Shown here: in pieces, positions 8,659 to 20,540 of the stretch
Numbering within the stretch: the stretch's first letter is position 1
Layout of the letters: every line of letters begins with the position of its first letter
Source: Methylobacterium aquaticum
GTDB taxonomy: Bacteria > Pseudomonadota > Alphaproteobacteria > Rhizobiales > Beijerinckiaceae
Direction: 5' to 3'
DNA length: 64,000 nt
Assembly (NCBI RefSeq): GCF_016804325.1
Contig: NZ_CP043627.1
Coordinates: 4,275,001-4,339,000, forward strand
Program-made: the position numbers and the translations under genes
The notes under the pieces: generated by a model
Databases searched by the model: none
The model's input: only the letters and a program-made list of their open reading frames with translations
Told to the model about the DNA's origin: nothing

Positions 8659-8943
8659 TTCGAGAGCCTGTTTGAGCGGATCGGTCTGATCAAAGCCGAA
8701 ACGGATCATGGGATATCCCATCCTTCCACCTCATCCTGAGGTGTTGGCGATCAGAGATCGCACGCGATCGGAGATCGACTGACCTCGAAGGAGGCTCCCA
8801 GAAGCCTCCGCGATCCCTGGAGCCCTCCTTCGAGGTCAGCCGATTTTCAATCGGCTAACACCTCAGGATGAGGTGGAAGGGTAGGATATCTCCTGATTCC
8901 TCTGCGTTTTTGTCAAATCACTCTGCTCGAACAGGCTCTGAGA
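8659..8943. repeat. Long imperfect palindrome, family A copy 1
   Basis: A ~285-base inverted repeat. The outer arms are AGAGCCTGTTTGAGC (left) and GCTCGAACAGGCTCTGAG (right). The next layer is GATATCCC against GATATCT. Then comes CACCTCATCCTGAGGTG at about 8727-8743, mirrored at about 8859-8874. The inner core is CCTCGAAGGAGGCT against AGCCCTCCTTCGAGG. Two further copies (24495-24750 and 62217-62445) share the same core. It fills most of the 553-base gap between the LysR gene and the histidine kinase. It encodes no transposase and is MITE- or REP-like. Confidence 0.8.
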
Positions 8944-8992
8944 TTTCACATTTTCGGTCGGAAGCAGACCCGCGCTGACCGACCGGACAGAT

Positions 8993-10564
8993 TCAGCCGC
9001 CCGCCACCCCCACCTCCGGCAACGGCGCCTCCACCTCCGCCACGACACCCCCCGGCCGATACGCGACTTCCGCCGTGCCGCCGATCTCGGCGGCCAGCAC
9101 CCGCTCGATCATCCGCGAGCCGAACCCGCGTCGGCTCGGGGCCGCGACCGGCGGGCCGCCCGTCTCCTCCCAGCGCAGCCGGAGCAGACCGTCGCCGGTC
9201 ACCTCCCAGCCGAGATGCACCCGTCCCTCCTCGGTCGAGAGCGCGCCGTACTTGACCGCGTTGGTCGCCAGTTCGTGCAGGGCCATCACGAAGGCCAGCG
9301 CCAGCCGGGGCGGCAGGCGGACGGGCGGCCCGTCGATCCGGAAGCGCTGGCCGGCGCCGGTGCGGAACGGGCGCAAGGCCTCCTCGACGATCTCCGCCAG
9401 GGTGGCCCCCTCCCAACTCTCGCGGGTCAGGACGTCGTGGGCGGCGGAGAGCGATTGCAGGCGGGCGTTGAAGGCGGTGCGGGCCTCGGGCAACGAGGTC
9501 GCGTGGGTCAGGGTCTGGTTGGCGATCGACTGGATCGTCGCCATCGAGTTCTTCACCCGGTGGTTCAGCTCCTCGGCGAGCAGGGCCCGGTGCTCCTCGC
9601 CGCGCTTGCGCTCGGTCACGTCGAGGGTCACGCCGGCCATGCTCGAGGGAACGCCGTCCGCGTCGCAGAAGGACTGGCCGCGGGCCTGGATCCAGCGCAC
9701 CTCGCCGTCGGGCGTGCGGATCCGGTACTCGATGTCGTAGTCGCTCCGGGTCTCGATCGACTCGTGGACCGCCGCCTGCATCCGGTCGCGGTCCTCCGGC
9801 AGGATCGCGGCGATCAGGTCGTCGTAGGTGAACGGCGCGTCCGGCTCCCGGCCGACGATGCGCTTGCAGCTCTCGGACGCCACCAGCCGCATCTCGGCGA
9901 GGTCGAGGGTCCAAGAGCCGAGGCGCGAGGCCTTGAGGATGAAGTTCAGGCGGTCCTCGCTCCGCCGCAGGGCCTGCGTGCGCTGCGCGATCTCCCGCTC
10001 CAGGGCGTCGCGGTCGCGTTGCAGGCGCACCAGCCGGTCGCGCTCCAGCGTCACGTCGAATTGCGAGGCGAAGAAATAGGTGAGCTGCCCGGCCTCGTCG
10101 AAGACCGGCGAAACCAGCAGCCGGTTCCAGAACGCCTCGCCTGTCTTCTTGTGGTTGAGGAGGTCGATCTCGATCGGTTCCCGGCGTGCGATCGCCTCGC
10201 GGATCCGCGCGACGTCGGCAGCGTCGGTTTCGGGCCCCTGGAGGAAGCGGCAGTTGCGGCCGACGATCTCGTCCCGGGCGTAGCCGGTCAGCCGGGTGAA
10301 GGCGTCGTTGACGAAGACGATCGGGTTGTCGGGCCGGTGCGGATCGGTGATCACCATCGGCATCCGCGTCGCCCGCACGGCAGCGGCGAACGGGTCGGGG
10401 CTCGCGCCGGCCCGGGTCAGCTCGGCGGCGATGCGGCGGTCGTCGCGGGGATCGGTCACGCTTTCCGTCGCCTCCTGCGCGATACCGGACGGGTGGTCTG
10501 GATATCCTACCCCCGGCGTGATCGCCAACGGCTCGGCGTCACGCAACGTCCGCTGTTGCTGCAA
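8993..10564 (-). CDS. LOV-PAS-HWE histidine kinase, probable blue-light receptor
   Basis: A 523-residue soluble sensor kinase. Residues ~55-172 form a LOV domain. It contains the flavin signature GRNCRFLQG with adduct-forming Cys105, NHKKTGEAFWN, and Gln168 in FFASQFDVT at the position of the signalling glutamine. A short coiled coil (~173-205) leads to a second PAS domain (~206-320). The kinase part has the HWE/HisKA_2 phosphoacceptor LNHRVKNSMATIQSIANQ (His335), HELATNAVKYGALS as N-box, and the W-x-E motif LRWEETGGPP. LOV-HWE kinases are established blue-light receptors in Brucella and other alphaproteobacteria. No response regulator is adjacent. No membrane segment is visible. Confidence 0.93.
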   Translation of the reverse strand: MQQQRTLRDAEPLAITPGVGYPDHPSGIAQEATESVTDPRDDRRIAAELTRAGASPDPFAAAVRATRMPMVITDPHRPDNPIVFVNDAFTRLTGYARDEIVGRNCRFLQGPETDAADVARIREAIARREPIEIDLLNHKKTGEAFWNRLLVSPVFDEAGQLTYFFASQFDVTLERDRLVRLQRDRDALEREIAQRTQALRRSEDRLNFILKASRLGSWTLDLAEMRLVASESCKRIVGREPDAPFTYDDLIAAILPEDRDRMQAAVHESIETRSDYDIEYRIRTPDGEVRWIQARGQSFCDADGVPSSMAGVTLDVTERKRGEEHRALLAEELNHRVKNSMATIQSIANQTLTHATSLPEARTAFNARLQSLSAAHDVLTRESWEGATLAEIVEEALRPFRTGAGQRFRIDGPPVRLPPRLALAFVMALHELATNAVKYGALSTEEGRVHLGWEVTGDGLLRLRWEETGGPPVAAPSRRGFGSRMIERVLAAEIGGTAEVAYRPGGVVAEVEAPLPEVGVAGG

Positions 10565-10758
10565 AAGCGCGCATCCGGTGAGCGCAGTCCTGTTGCGGGC
10601 AATTCATTGGCTCGATCGGCGATATCGGGATCCGAAGTGGCGGAGACAATAGCCCGCGGAGCATTTTCCGGCGACGGGGCTGCCGCTCCGACGCAGGACC
10701 ATGCGGGGCCATCGAAAACCGAGAGTGCCGTCCGACCGTCACGCGATCGGGCCATGCG

Positions 10759-11103
10759 CTACGGATGCGGCTCCGGAAAGCCGTGGCGCTCGTGCAGCGC
10801 GCGCAGGATCGCGTCCTTGTCGTCGATGAAGCGCAACCTATTGTGGCGGCCGGTGGCGAGGCCGTCCGGCGCGTCGGGGGCGAGCACCAGGAGCGGCAGC
10901 GCCTGGTGCGCCTCGCCGAGGCGATCGATGAGGGCTTGGCGCGGTCGGGGCCAGGGCAGGCGGGTCACGTCGAGGCGAGCCGCGAGATCGGGAAAGCCCG
11001 CGAGCACGCCCTCGATCAGGGCGCAGTGCCAGCAATAGAACCGGCGGCCCGGAAAAGCCGGATCGGTGAAATCCGGGGCCAGCACATAAAGATGATCGCG
11101 CAA
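10759..11103 (-). CDS. DUF3088 domain-containing protein
   Basis: A 114-residue cytoplasmic protein matching the DUF3088 pattern: LYVLAPDFTDPAFPGRRFYC, then WHCALIEGVLAGFP. The CxxC near residue 24 (FYCWHCALIEG) resembles a thioredoxin-like or glutaredoxin-like redox site and is conserved in the family as I know it. The function is unknown. It stands alone, co-directional with the LOV kinase, 194 bases upstream of it, and separated from the next gene by repeats. Confidence 0.75.
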   Translation of the reverse strand: MRDHLYVLAPDFTDPAFPGRRFYCWHCALIEGVLAGFPDLAARLDVTRLPWPRPRQALIDRLGEAHQALPLLVLAPDAPDGLATGRHNRLRFIDDKDAILRALHERHGFPEPHP

Positions 11104-11139
11104 GTCTCAGGACCTGTTCGATGGGTCTCCACGGATGTC

Positions 11140-11198
11140 GAACCCATCCCGTCATTCCGGGTTCCGCGTACGGAGCCCGGAACGACGGGATGGGTTTC
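11140..11198. repeat. Palindromic repeat, family B short copy
   Basis: A ~59-base inverted repeat with arms GAACCCATCCCGTCATTCCGG and its near-complement CCGGAACGACGGGATGGGTTTC around a GTACGGAG centre. It shares GTCATTCCGGG and GGAGCCCGGAA with longer copies at 20339-20493 and 31149-31289. Confidence 0.7.
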
Positions 11199-11224
11199 AA
11201 GCCGGCCGGCGCCGATCCGGGGTC

Positions 11225-11356
11225 GTTATACCAATAGCCCAAGATGCTGACGCATCGGGCCATTGAGCCATCTCGAATTTTCTATGCCAAGCCAGAGGCT
11301 TGACGAAAATTCGAGAACGGAACCAAAGGTCGTTTCCAACGACCGTTGGTATTACA
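11225..11356. repeat. Palindromic element, family D
   Basis: A ~130-base inverted repeat bounded by TTATACCAA and TTGGTATTA. Internal mirrored segments are TCGAATTTTC against GAAAATTCGA. Next to the right end is the short palindrome GGTCGTTTCCAACGACC. The right boundary runs into the last codons of the MAPEG gene. Only one copy is seen in the window. Confidence 0.6.
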
Positions 11357-11762
11357 TCCCCGGCCCCGCCCAGCCGAACAGGCCGGCGAATACGAACCCG
11401 ATCCCGACCATCGCCACGCCCCAGACCGGCGTGCGGATCCACGGGAGGCCGAGGCCGTAGATCGGCAGGTAGAGGAGCCGGGCCCAGAAATAGAGTTCCG
11501 CTCCCCACGCCACCGCGCCGCCCTGCCGGCCCGACACCGCGGCGGCCAGAACCAGGGCGGCGAAGAGCGGGAAGGTCTCGAAGAAATTGGCCGAGGCCCG
11601 CTTCAGCCGGGCGGCGGCGCCGGTGACCTCGCCCTCGCTCTCGCGGTTGCCCGCGGCCCAGGCCAGCCCGCCGCGCTGCCGGAGCCCGGCGGCGGAGGCC
11701 GCCATGACGTGGGCGAGGCCCAGCGCGGCCGAGAAGGCGAGGAGGCGGATCTCTTCGGTCAT
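11352..11762 (-). CDS. MAPEG family membrane protein
   Basis: A 136-residue, four-helix membrane protein. The family pattern is visible: LKRASANFFETFPLFAALVL (E-T-F-P/F-x-A motif) and GAELYFWARLLYLPIYGLGL (the Y-x-x-x-R-x-x-Y-x-x-x-Y motif). MAPEG members include glutathione transferases and peroxidases, but bacterial members of this subgroup are largely uncharacterised. The start at 11762 gives MTEEIRLLAFSAALGLAHV and excludes 77 arginine-rich upstream residues. It is divergent from alaS. Confidence 0.82.
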   Translation of the reverse strand: MTEEIRLLAFSAALGLAHVMAASAAGLRQRGGLAWAAGNRESEGEVTGAAARLKRASANFFETFPLFAALVLAAAVSGRQGGAVAWGAELYFWARLLYLPIYGLGLPWIRTPVWGVAMVGIGFVFAGLFGWAGPGM

Positions 11763-11964
11763 GGAACGTTGCTCCGGACGGGCAGGCCGGCGGCCGCGTT
11801 TGCCCCAGCTCTGATACTTGCCCCGGCTCAGATAGCGGCGCGGGCCCGCCTCGACACGGGGGAAGCGCGTGACTAAAGACACGCGGATGCATCCGCGGGC
11901 CGCCCGTGGTGCGCCCCGATATCCGCGCCCGCCCGGCCCGCCTTCCGCAGAGACGATTCTTCCC

Positions 11965-14631
<2,667 letters not shown>

Positions 14632-14986
14632 GGCTGAAGAAGGGTCGGGCCTGCGAGCAGGCCCGGCCGCGGCCGGCGAGGGTCCGCGCGGCCTCCCGCG
14701 CCAACGTATAGGGCGACCTGTCGGGACATCGTTTCGAAGGTCTGCCCGTCCGTCCGAAAATTCCGTCGCGCGCCGACCGATGCGATGCCCCCGTTTGTGC
14801 AGGGCTGTACGCACGCCTATTGCCCATCGCCGGATCCAGTCTGCGGCCGATCTTGCTCACCTCGCGCCGGCGAAGTAGAGCCTGCGGGGATGCGGCCCGC
14901 GGCAGGTCCGGCCGACGCCGTTGTGCCATGTTTGCCGGGCAAGAGCCCCGCATCGATCAGGCGCGCGTTATCGGAAGGTGGGCAGG
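14632..14986. other. Gap between alaS and the rhamnose operon, with terminator-like hairpin
   Basis: A 355-base interval without a supported gene. A hairpin CGGGCCTG...CAGGCCCG (14646-14653 and 14658-14665, loop CGAG) lies 14 bases after the alaS stop and could terminate transcription, although no T-run follows. The remainder should contain the rfb operon promoter, but I cannot point to one. Confidence 0.4.
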
Positions 14987-15541
14987 ATGCAGGTCATCGA
15001 TCAGGCGATCCCGGCGGTGAAGCTGGTGATCCCGAAGCGGCACGGCGATGCCCGCGGCTGGTTCTCGGAGACCTATCGCGCCGACATCCTGGCCGCCCAC
15101 GGCGTCGAGGACCACTTCATCCAGGACAACCAGTCCTTCTCGGCGCAACAGGGCACCGTCCGCGGCCTGCACTTCCAGCGCCATCCCTTCGCCCAGGCCA
15201 AGCTGATCCGGGTGCTGTCCGGCGCGATCCTCGACGTCGCGGTCGACCTGCGCCGGGACTCTCCCACCTACGGCAAGCACGTCGCCGCCCGCCTCGATGC
15301 TTCGAGCGGCCACCAGCTCTACGTCCCGATCGGTTTCGGGCACGGTTTCTGCACCCTCGAGCCGGACACGATGGTGGCCTACAAGGTCGCCGGCGGCGTC
15401 TACAGCCCGGAGCACGACGGCGCCGTGCTTTGGAACGACCCCGATCTCGGCATCGACTGGCCGGTGAGCGAGGCGGAGGCCCAGCTCTCGGCCAAGGACA
15501 AGGTCGCGCCCCGCTTCGCCGACCTGCCCTCGATCTTCTGA
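14987..15541 (+). CDS. rfbC: dTDP-4-dehydrorhamnose 3,5-epimerase
   Basis: RfbC epimerises dTDP-4-keto-6-deoxyglucose at C3 and C5, the third step of dTDP-L-rhamnose synthesis. The 184-residue cupin protein contains the conserved blocks GDARGWFSETY, DNQSFSAQQGTVRGLHFQ with the catalytic-base His, and VPIGFGHGFCTLEPDTMVAYK. The start at 14987 (MQVIDQAIPAVKLV) fits the family. It is first of the order rfbC-rfbB-rfbD-rfbA, 120 bases before rfbB. The product feeds O-antigen or other surface rhamnan. Confidence 0.95.
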   Translation: MQVIDQAIPAVKLVIPKRHGDARGWFSETYRADILAAHGVEDHFIQDNQSFSAQQGTVRGLHFQRHPFAQAKLIRVLSGAILDVAVDLRRDSPTYGKHVAARLDASSGHQLYVPIGFGHGFCTLEPDTMVAYKVAGGVYSPEHDGAVLWNDPDLGIDWPVSEAEAQLSAKDKVAPRFADLPSIF

Positions 15542-15661
15542 GGGCAGCGCCGGCGTATTTCCATGAGGCCGGCATTCAGATTTACAATCAGAGCGCGAGT
15601 CGATTCGCCTCGACCCGCCTCGCGCCGACGAGCGCCATCCTCTCAGGAGATCATTCAACCC

Positions 15662-16714
15662 ATGCGCATCCTCGTCACGGGCGGCTGCGGCTTCATCGGC
15701 TCGGCCCTGGTCCTGCACCTCGTCCAGGAACTCGGCCACGAGGTCCTGACCCTCGACGCGCTCACCTACGCGGCGAACCCGATCTCGCTGATGCCGCTCA
15801 AGGGCGACAACCGGCACCGCTTCGCCGAAGCCGACATCTGCGACCACGAGAAGGTGTCCAGCCTGTTCGAGGAGTTCCGGCCGCAGGCCGTGATGCACCT
15901 CGCCGCCGAGAGCCACGTCGACCGCTCGATCACCGGGCCGGGCGCCTTCATCCGCACCAACGTGGTCGGCACCCAGGTGATGCTGGAGGCGGCCCGCGCC
16001 TACTACAACACGCTTCAAGGCGCGGAGCGCGACGGCTTCCGGTTCCTCCACGTCTCGACCGACGAGGTCTACGGCTCGCTGCCCCCGGGCGGCTTCTTCA
16101 CCGAGGACAGCCGCTACGATCCGCGCTCGCCCTACTCGGCCTCCAAGGCGGCCTCCGACCACCTGGCGCGGGCCTGGCACGAGACCTACGGCCTGCCGGT
16201 GCTGGTGACCAACTGCTCGAACAATTACGGGCCGCGGCACTTCCCCGAGAAGCTGATCCCGCTGATGATCCTCAACGCGCTGGAGGGCAAGAACCTCCCC
16301 GTCTACGGCGACGGCCAGAACGAGCGCGACTGGATCCACGTCGAGGACCATGCCCGCGGCCTCGTCGCGGTGCTGGAGAAGGGCCGGGTCGGCGAGACCT
16401 ACCTCCTCGGCGGCCGCTCGGTGCGCAACAACCTCGACGTGGTGAAGACGCTCTGCGCGATCTTCGACCGTCTCCGTCCCGAGGCCGGCCCGCACGAGCG
16501 CCTGATCCAGTTCGTCACCGACCGTCCCGGCCACGACCGGCGCTACGCCATCGACCCGAGCAAGGCGGAGGCCGAGGTCGGCTACAAGCCCAGCCGCACC
16601 TTCGAGCAGGCACTGGAGGACACGGTGCGCTGGTACCTCGACAACGAGTCGTGGTGGCGCCCGATCCGCGAGGGCCGCTATTCCGGCGAGCGCCTCGGCC
16701 TGAGCGCGGAGTGA
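15662..16714 (+). CDS. rfbB: dTDP-glucose 4,6-dehydratase
   Basis: RfbB converts dTDP-glucose to dTDP-4-keto-6-deoxyglucose using bound NAD. The 350-residue extended SDR enzyme begins [17 protein letters not shown] (GxxGxxG). It shows [23 protein letters not shown], the catalytic [13 protein letters not shown] (YxxxK) and [18 protein letters not shown], all diagnostic of RfbB. The start at 15662 places the Rossmann motif at the extreme N-terminus. rfbD starts four bases after the stop, so the genes are tightly coupled. Confidence 0.97.
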   Translation: MRILVTGGCGFIGSALVLHLVQELGHEVLTLDALTYAANPISLMPLKGDNRHRFAEADICDHEKVSSLFEEFRPQAVMHLAAESHVDRSITGPGAFIRTNVVGTQVMLEAARAYYNTLQGAERDGFRFLHVSTDEVYGSLPPGGFFTEDSRYDPRSPYSASKAASDHLARAWHETYGLPVLVTNCSNNYGPRHFPEKLIPLMILNALEGKNLPVYGDGQNERDWIHVEDHARGLVAVLEKGRVGETYLLGGRSVRNNLDVVKTLCAIFDRLRPEAGPHERLIQFVTDRPGHDRRYAIDPSKAEAEVGYKPSRTFEQALEDTVRWYLDNESWWRPIREGRYSGERLGLSAE

Positions 16715-16718
16715 AGCC

Positions 16719-17617
16719 ATGACGCGGGAGATCCTCGTCCTCGGCGGCGGCGGCCAGGTCGGCACCGAGTTGCAGCGGCAATCCTTCGGGAGGGCGTGGT
16801 GATCCACGCCCCCACCCGGGAGGCGCTGGACATCACCGACGAGGCGGCGGTCGCCCGCGCGGTCGCCGCGCGTCCCTACGCGGCGGTGATCAACACCGCC
16901 GCCTACACGGCAGTCGACAAGGCCGAGAGCGACGTGGCGGCGGCCTGGCGGCTCAACGCCCTGGCGCCCGCCTACCTGGCGGCGGAGACGGCGAAGGCCG
17001 GCATCCCGCTCATCCACGTCTCGACCGACTACGTCTTCGACGGCACCGGCACCGGGGCCTACGCGGCCGGTGCCCCGATAAACCCGGTCAGCGTCTACGG
17101 CGCCAGCAAGGCCGCCGGCGAGATGGCGGTGCGCACCGGCAACCCGCGCCACGCGGTGGTCCGCACGGCCTGGGTGGTGAGCCCGCACCGGGCGAACTTC
17201 GTCAAGACGATGCTGCGGTTGGCCGCCGAACGCGACAAGCTGACGGTGGTCGACGACCAGCGCGGCTGCCCGACCTCGGCCGGCGACCTCGCGGCGGCGC
17301 TCGTCGCCATCGCGCGCCGGCTCATCGAGGACGAGGCGGCGCCCGCCGGCACCTATCACTGCGTCAATGCCGGGGCGACGACCTGGTACGACTTTGCCCG
17401 TGCCATCATGGCCGGCGCGGCGGCCCGTGGCGCCCGCTCGGTCCCGGTCGAGCCGATCCCGAGCACGGCCTTCAAGACCCCGGTCACCCGGCCGGCCAAT
17501 TCCGAACTCTCGACCGAGACCCTGACCCGCGCCTTCGGCCTCGTGCCGCGCCCGTGGAATGAGGCCCTCGACGACATCCTGGACCAGCTGATCGGTCCCG
17601 CGGCGAACCGCGCCTGA
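16719..17617 (+). pseudogene. rfbD: dTDP-4-dehydrorhamnose reductase, apparent -1 frameshift near residue 23
   Basis: RfbD performs the NADPH-dependent last step of dTDP-L-rhamnose synthesis. Reading from ATG 16719 gives the correct N-terminus MTREILVLGGGGQVGTELQR with its Rossmann loop, but the frame stops at 16800. The rest of the enzyme is in another frame from about 16790 (EGVVIHAPTREALDITD, then STDYVFDGTG and YGASKAAGE). Adding one base to the GGG run at 16788-16790 restores a 299-residue protein, normal for RfbD. A GTG at 16796 could start a product, but it would lack the nucleotide-binding loop. This could be a real mutation or a consensus error; the flanking operon genes are intact. 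Confidence 0.85.
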
Positions 17618-17631
17618 AGGAGATTTGTACC

Positions 17632-18519
17632 ATGAAGGGCATCGTGCTCGCCGGCGGATCCGGCACGCGGCTGCACCCGGCGACGCTGGCGATCAACAAG
17701 CAGCTGCTGCCGGTCTACGACAAGCCGATGATCTACTATCCGGTCTCGGTGCTGATGCTGGCCGGCATTCGCGACATCCTGCTGATCTCGTCGCCGGAGC
17801 ACATCGACAACTACAAGCGCCTGTTCGGCACCGGCGAGCAGTTCGGGATCAACATCTCGTACGCGCTGCAGCCGAAGCCGGAAGGCCTGGCCCAGGCCTT
17901 CATCATCGGCCGTGAATTCGTCGGCGACGATTCGGTCGCCTTGGTGCTCGGCGACAACCTGTTCTTCGGTGCCGGCATGCGCCAGCTCCTGGCCAAGGCC
18001 AAGGCGCGGGAGACCGGCGCGACGGTGTTCGCCTACCACGTCGATCAGCCCGAGGCCTACGGCGTGGTCACCCTCGACAAGCAGGGCCGGGCGACCAAGC
18101 TCGTCGAGAAGCCGAAGAATCCGGAATCGCCCTGGGCGGTGACCGGCCTCTACTTCTACGACAACCAGGTGCTCGACATCGCCGCCGCGGTGAAGCCCTC
18201 GCCCCGCGGCGAGCTCGAGATCACCGACGTCAACCAGGCCTATCTCGACCGCGGCCAGCTCCACGTCGAGTGCATGTCGCGCGGCTATGCCTGGCTCGAC
18301 ACCGGCACCCACGACAACCTCCTGGAAGCCGGCGAGTTCGTCCGCGTCATCCAGCACCGCCAGGGCATGCAGGTCGCCTGCCTGGAGGAGATCGCCTACC
18401 TCCAGGGCTTCATCACCCGCGAGCAGGTGGTGGCCCGCGGCCAGCTCTTCGCGAAGACCAATTACGGCCAGAGCCTGCTCCGCCTCGCGCGCGAGGAGGA
18501 GCCGGGTCAGGGCCTCTGA
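17632..18519 (+). CDS. rfbA: Glucose-1-phosphate thymidylyltransferase
   Basis: RfbA makes dTDP-glucose from dTTP and glucose-1-phosphate, the entry step of the rhamnose pathway. The 295-residue product starts [18 protein letters not shown] with the nucleotidyltransferase signature GGSGTRL. It also contains [24 protein letters not shown] and [15 protein letters not shown] strong AAGGAG ribosome binding site lies about ten bases before the ATG. It is last in the rfb operon and is followed by a terminator hairpin. Confidence 0.97.
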   Translation: MKGIVLAGGSGTRLHPATLAINKQLLPVYDKPMIYYPVSVLMLAGIRDILLISSPEHIDNYKRLFGTGEQFGINISYALQPKPEGLAQAFIIGREFVGDDSVALVLGDNLFFGAGMRQLLAKAKARETGATVFAYHVDQPEAYGVVTLDKQGRATKLVEKPKNPESPWAVTGLYFYDNQVLDIAAAVKPSPRGELEITDVNQAYLDRGQLHVECMSRGYAWLDTGTHDNLLEAGEFVRVIQHRQGMQVACLEEIAYLQGFITREQVVARGQLFAKTNYGQSLLRLAREEEPGQGL

Positions 18520-18543
18520 TCCCATCCACCCACCGTCGTATCG

Positions 18544-18584
18544 AGGGCCGCGCCACCCCCGCGAGGGGAGGGCGCGGCCCTTTG
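18544..18584 (+). terminator. Rho-independent terminator-like hairpin after rfbA
   Basis: AGGGCCGCGCC (18544-18554) pairs with GGCGCGGCCCT (18571-18581) around a GC-rich loop and is followed by TTTGCG. It lies 25 bases after the rfbA stop. The stem is strong but the T-tract is short. Confidence 0.6.
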
Positions 18585-18767
18585 CGTTCCGGGCCGTGCC
18601 GGCCCCGGGCCTCGCCCAAAAAGACCGAGTTTTCGCCGTGCCCCGGCGCATGCTAAGGCCGCTGCACGGCCAAGTCTGGTTCGGGGTGTTAAGTCCGGTG
18701 CGGGACTTGTCCCGCACCGGGCGCCTCCCGGCGGGCGCGCGACTTTTCTTCAGGAATGGGCGACAGC

Positions 18768-20300
18768 ATGAAGGATATCCTCGAACGGCTCGACCAGCGG
18801 CGCGCGCAGGCCCGGGTCGGCGGCGGCGAGAGCCGGGTGGCGGCGCAGCACAAGCGCGGCAAGCTCACGGCGCGCGAGCGCATCGAGCTCCTCCTCGACT
18901 CCGGGTCGTTCGAGGAATTCGACATGTTCGTGCAGCACCGCTCGAACGATTTCGGGATGGAGAAGCAGAAGATCCCGGGCGACGGGGTCATCACCGGCTG
19001 GGGCACCATCAACGGCCGCGCCGTCTTCGTGTTCTCGAAGGACTTCACGGTCTTCGGCGGTTCGCTCTCCGAGGCGCACGCCCAGAAGATCATCAAGGTC
19101 CAGGACATGGCGCTCAAGATGCGCGCTCCGATCATCGGCCTGTTCGATGCCGGCGGCGCCCGCATCCAGGAGGGCGTGGCAGCGCTCGGCGGCTACGGCG
19201 AGGTGTTCAAGCGCAACGTTCTGGCCTCGGGCGTCATCCCGCAGATCTCGGTCATCATGGGACCGTGTGCCGGCGGCGACGTCTACTCGCCGGCGATGAC
19301 CGACTTCATCTTCATGGTGCGCGACACGAGCTACATGTTCGTGACCGGGCCGGACGTGGTGAAGACCGTGACCAACGAGGTGGTGACGGCCGAGGAACTC
19401 GGCGGCGCCAAGGTTCACACCTCGAAGTCGTCGATCGCCGACGGCTCCTACGAGAACGACGTCGAGGCGCTCCTGCAGATCCGGCGCCTGATGGACTTCC
19501 TGCCGGCCAACAACCAGGCCGGCGTGCCGGAGCTGGAGAGCTTCGACGATCCCTCCCGCCTCGACCGCAGCCTCGACACCCTGATCCCCGACAACCCGAA
19601 CAAGCCCTACGACATGGGCGAGCTGATCCGCCGGGTCGTGGACGAGGGCGACTTCTTCGAGATCCAGTCGGCGTATGCCCGCAACATCATCACGGGCTTT
19701 GCCCGGATCGAGGGCCGCACCGTCGGGATCGTCGCCAACCAGCCGATGGTGCTGGCCGGCGTGCTCGACTCGGATGCCTCGCGCAAGGCCGCCCGCTTCG
19801 TGCGCTTCTGCGACGCCTTCTCGATCCCGATCGTCACCTTCGTCGACGTGCCGGGCTTCCTGCCGGGCACGGCGCAGGAATATGGCGGCCTGATCAAGCA
19901 CGGCGCCAAGCTGCTCTTCGCCTTCAGCCAGGCGACGGTGCCGCTCGTCACCGTCATCACCCGCAAGGCCTTCGGCGGCGCCTACGACGTGATGGCCTCC
20001 AAGCACGTGGGCGGCGACGTGAACTACGCCTGGCCCACCGCCCAGATCGCCGTGATGGGCGCCAAGGGCGCGGTCGAGATCATCTTCCGCCAGGATCTCG
20101 GCGATCCGGAGAAGATCGCGGCGCGCACGGCCGAATACGAGGAGCGCTTCATGTCGCCGTTCGTGGCCGCCGAGCGCGGCTACATCGACGAGGTGATCAT
20201 GCCCCACTCGACGCGCCGCCGCGTCGCCCGGGCGCTCGCCATGCTGCGCACCAAGGAGAGCGAGCAGCCCTGGAAGAAGCACGACAACATTCCGTTGTGA
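18768..20300 (+). CDS. pccB: Propionyl-CoA carboxylase beta subunit (acyl-CoA carboxyltransferase)
   Basis: This is the carboxyltransferase subunit that moves CO2 from biotin to propionyl-CoA, giving methylmalonyl-CoA. In methylotrophic alphaproteobacteria this reaction is part of the ethylmalonyl-CoA pathway. The 510-residue product has two crotonase-like halves. Motifs include [19 protein letters not shown], the first oxyanion region [15 protein letters not shown] and [13 protein letters not shown]. The second half has [13 protein letters not shown] and [16 protein letters not shown] 18768 is preferred over ATG 18756 because AGGA sits directly against the latter. The alpha subunit is not in the window. 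Confidence 0.94.
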   Translation: MKDILERLDQRRAQARVGGGESRVAAQHKRGKLTARERIELLLDSGSFEEFDMFVQHRSNDFGMEKQKIPGDGVITGWGTINGRAVFVFSKDFTVFGGSLSEAHAQKIIKVQDMALKMRAPIIGLFDAGGARIQEGVAALGGYGEVFKRNVLASGVIPQISVIMGPCAGGDVYSPAMTDFIFMVRDTSYMFVTGPDVVKTVTNEVVTAEELGGAKVHTSKSSIADGSYENDVEALLQIRRLMDFLPANNQAGVPELESFDDPSRLDRSLDTLIPDNPNKPYDMGELIRRVVDEGDFFEIQSAYARNIITGFARIEGRTVGIVANQPMVLAGVLDSDASRKAARFVRFCDAFSIPIVTFVDVPGFLPGTAQEYGGLIKHGAKLLFAFSQATVPLVTVITRKAFGGAYDVMASKHVGGDVNYAWPTAQIAVMGAKGAVEIIFRQDLGDPEKIAARTAEYEERFMSPFVAAERGYIDEVIMPHSTRRRVARALAMLRTKESEQPWKKHDNIPL

Positions 20301-20338
20301 GGGCCACCCAAGTCCCTCAGCGAAACTGACACCCTCCA

Positions 20339-20493
20339 TCGTCATCCCGGGGCCGCGACAGCGGAACCCGGGATCCATAACCGCCGACGATGCAGGGTGA
20401 GGCGGACGGTACTCCGCCTTGTCCTGAACTGTCAGCGGTCATGGATCCCGGGTTCTCGCCTTCGGCGAGCCCCAGGATGACGCGGAGGGTGAG
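20339..20493. repeat. Long palindromic repeat, family B
   Basis: An inverted repeat between pccB and the chemoreceptor. The outer arms are CGTCATCCCGGGGC and GCCCCAGGATGACG. The next layer is GAACCCGGGATCCAT against ATGGATCCCGGGTTC. A central region includes GGCGGACGGTACTCCGCC. It is related to the repeats at 11140 and 31149. Confidence 0.75.
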
Positions 20494-20540
20494 AGGGAAG
20501 GGGAGTTGGTTCCTCGCCCGCTCCCGTGATCGACCAACCC

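Noticed and set aside
16788..16802. Programmed frameshift in rfbD
   Set aside because: No slippery heptamer or downstream stimulator is visible, and RfbD is not known to use recoding.
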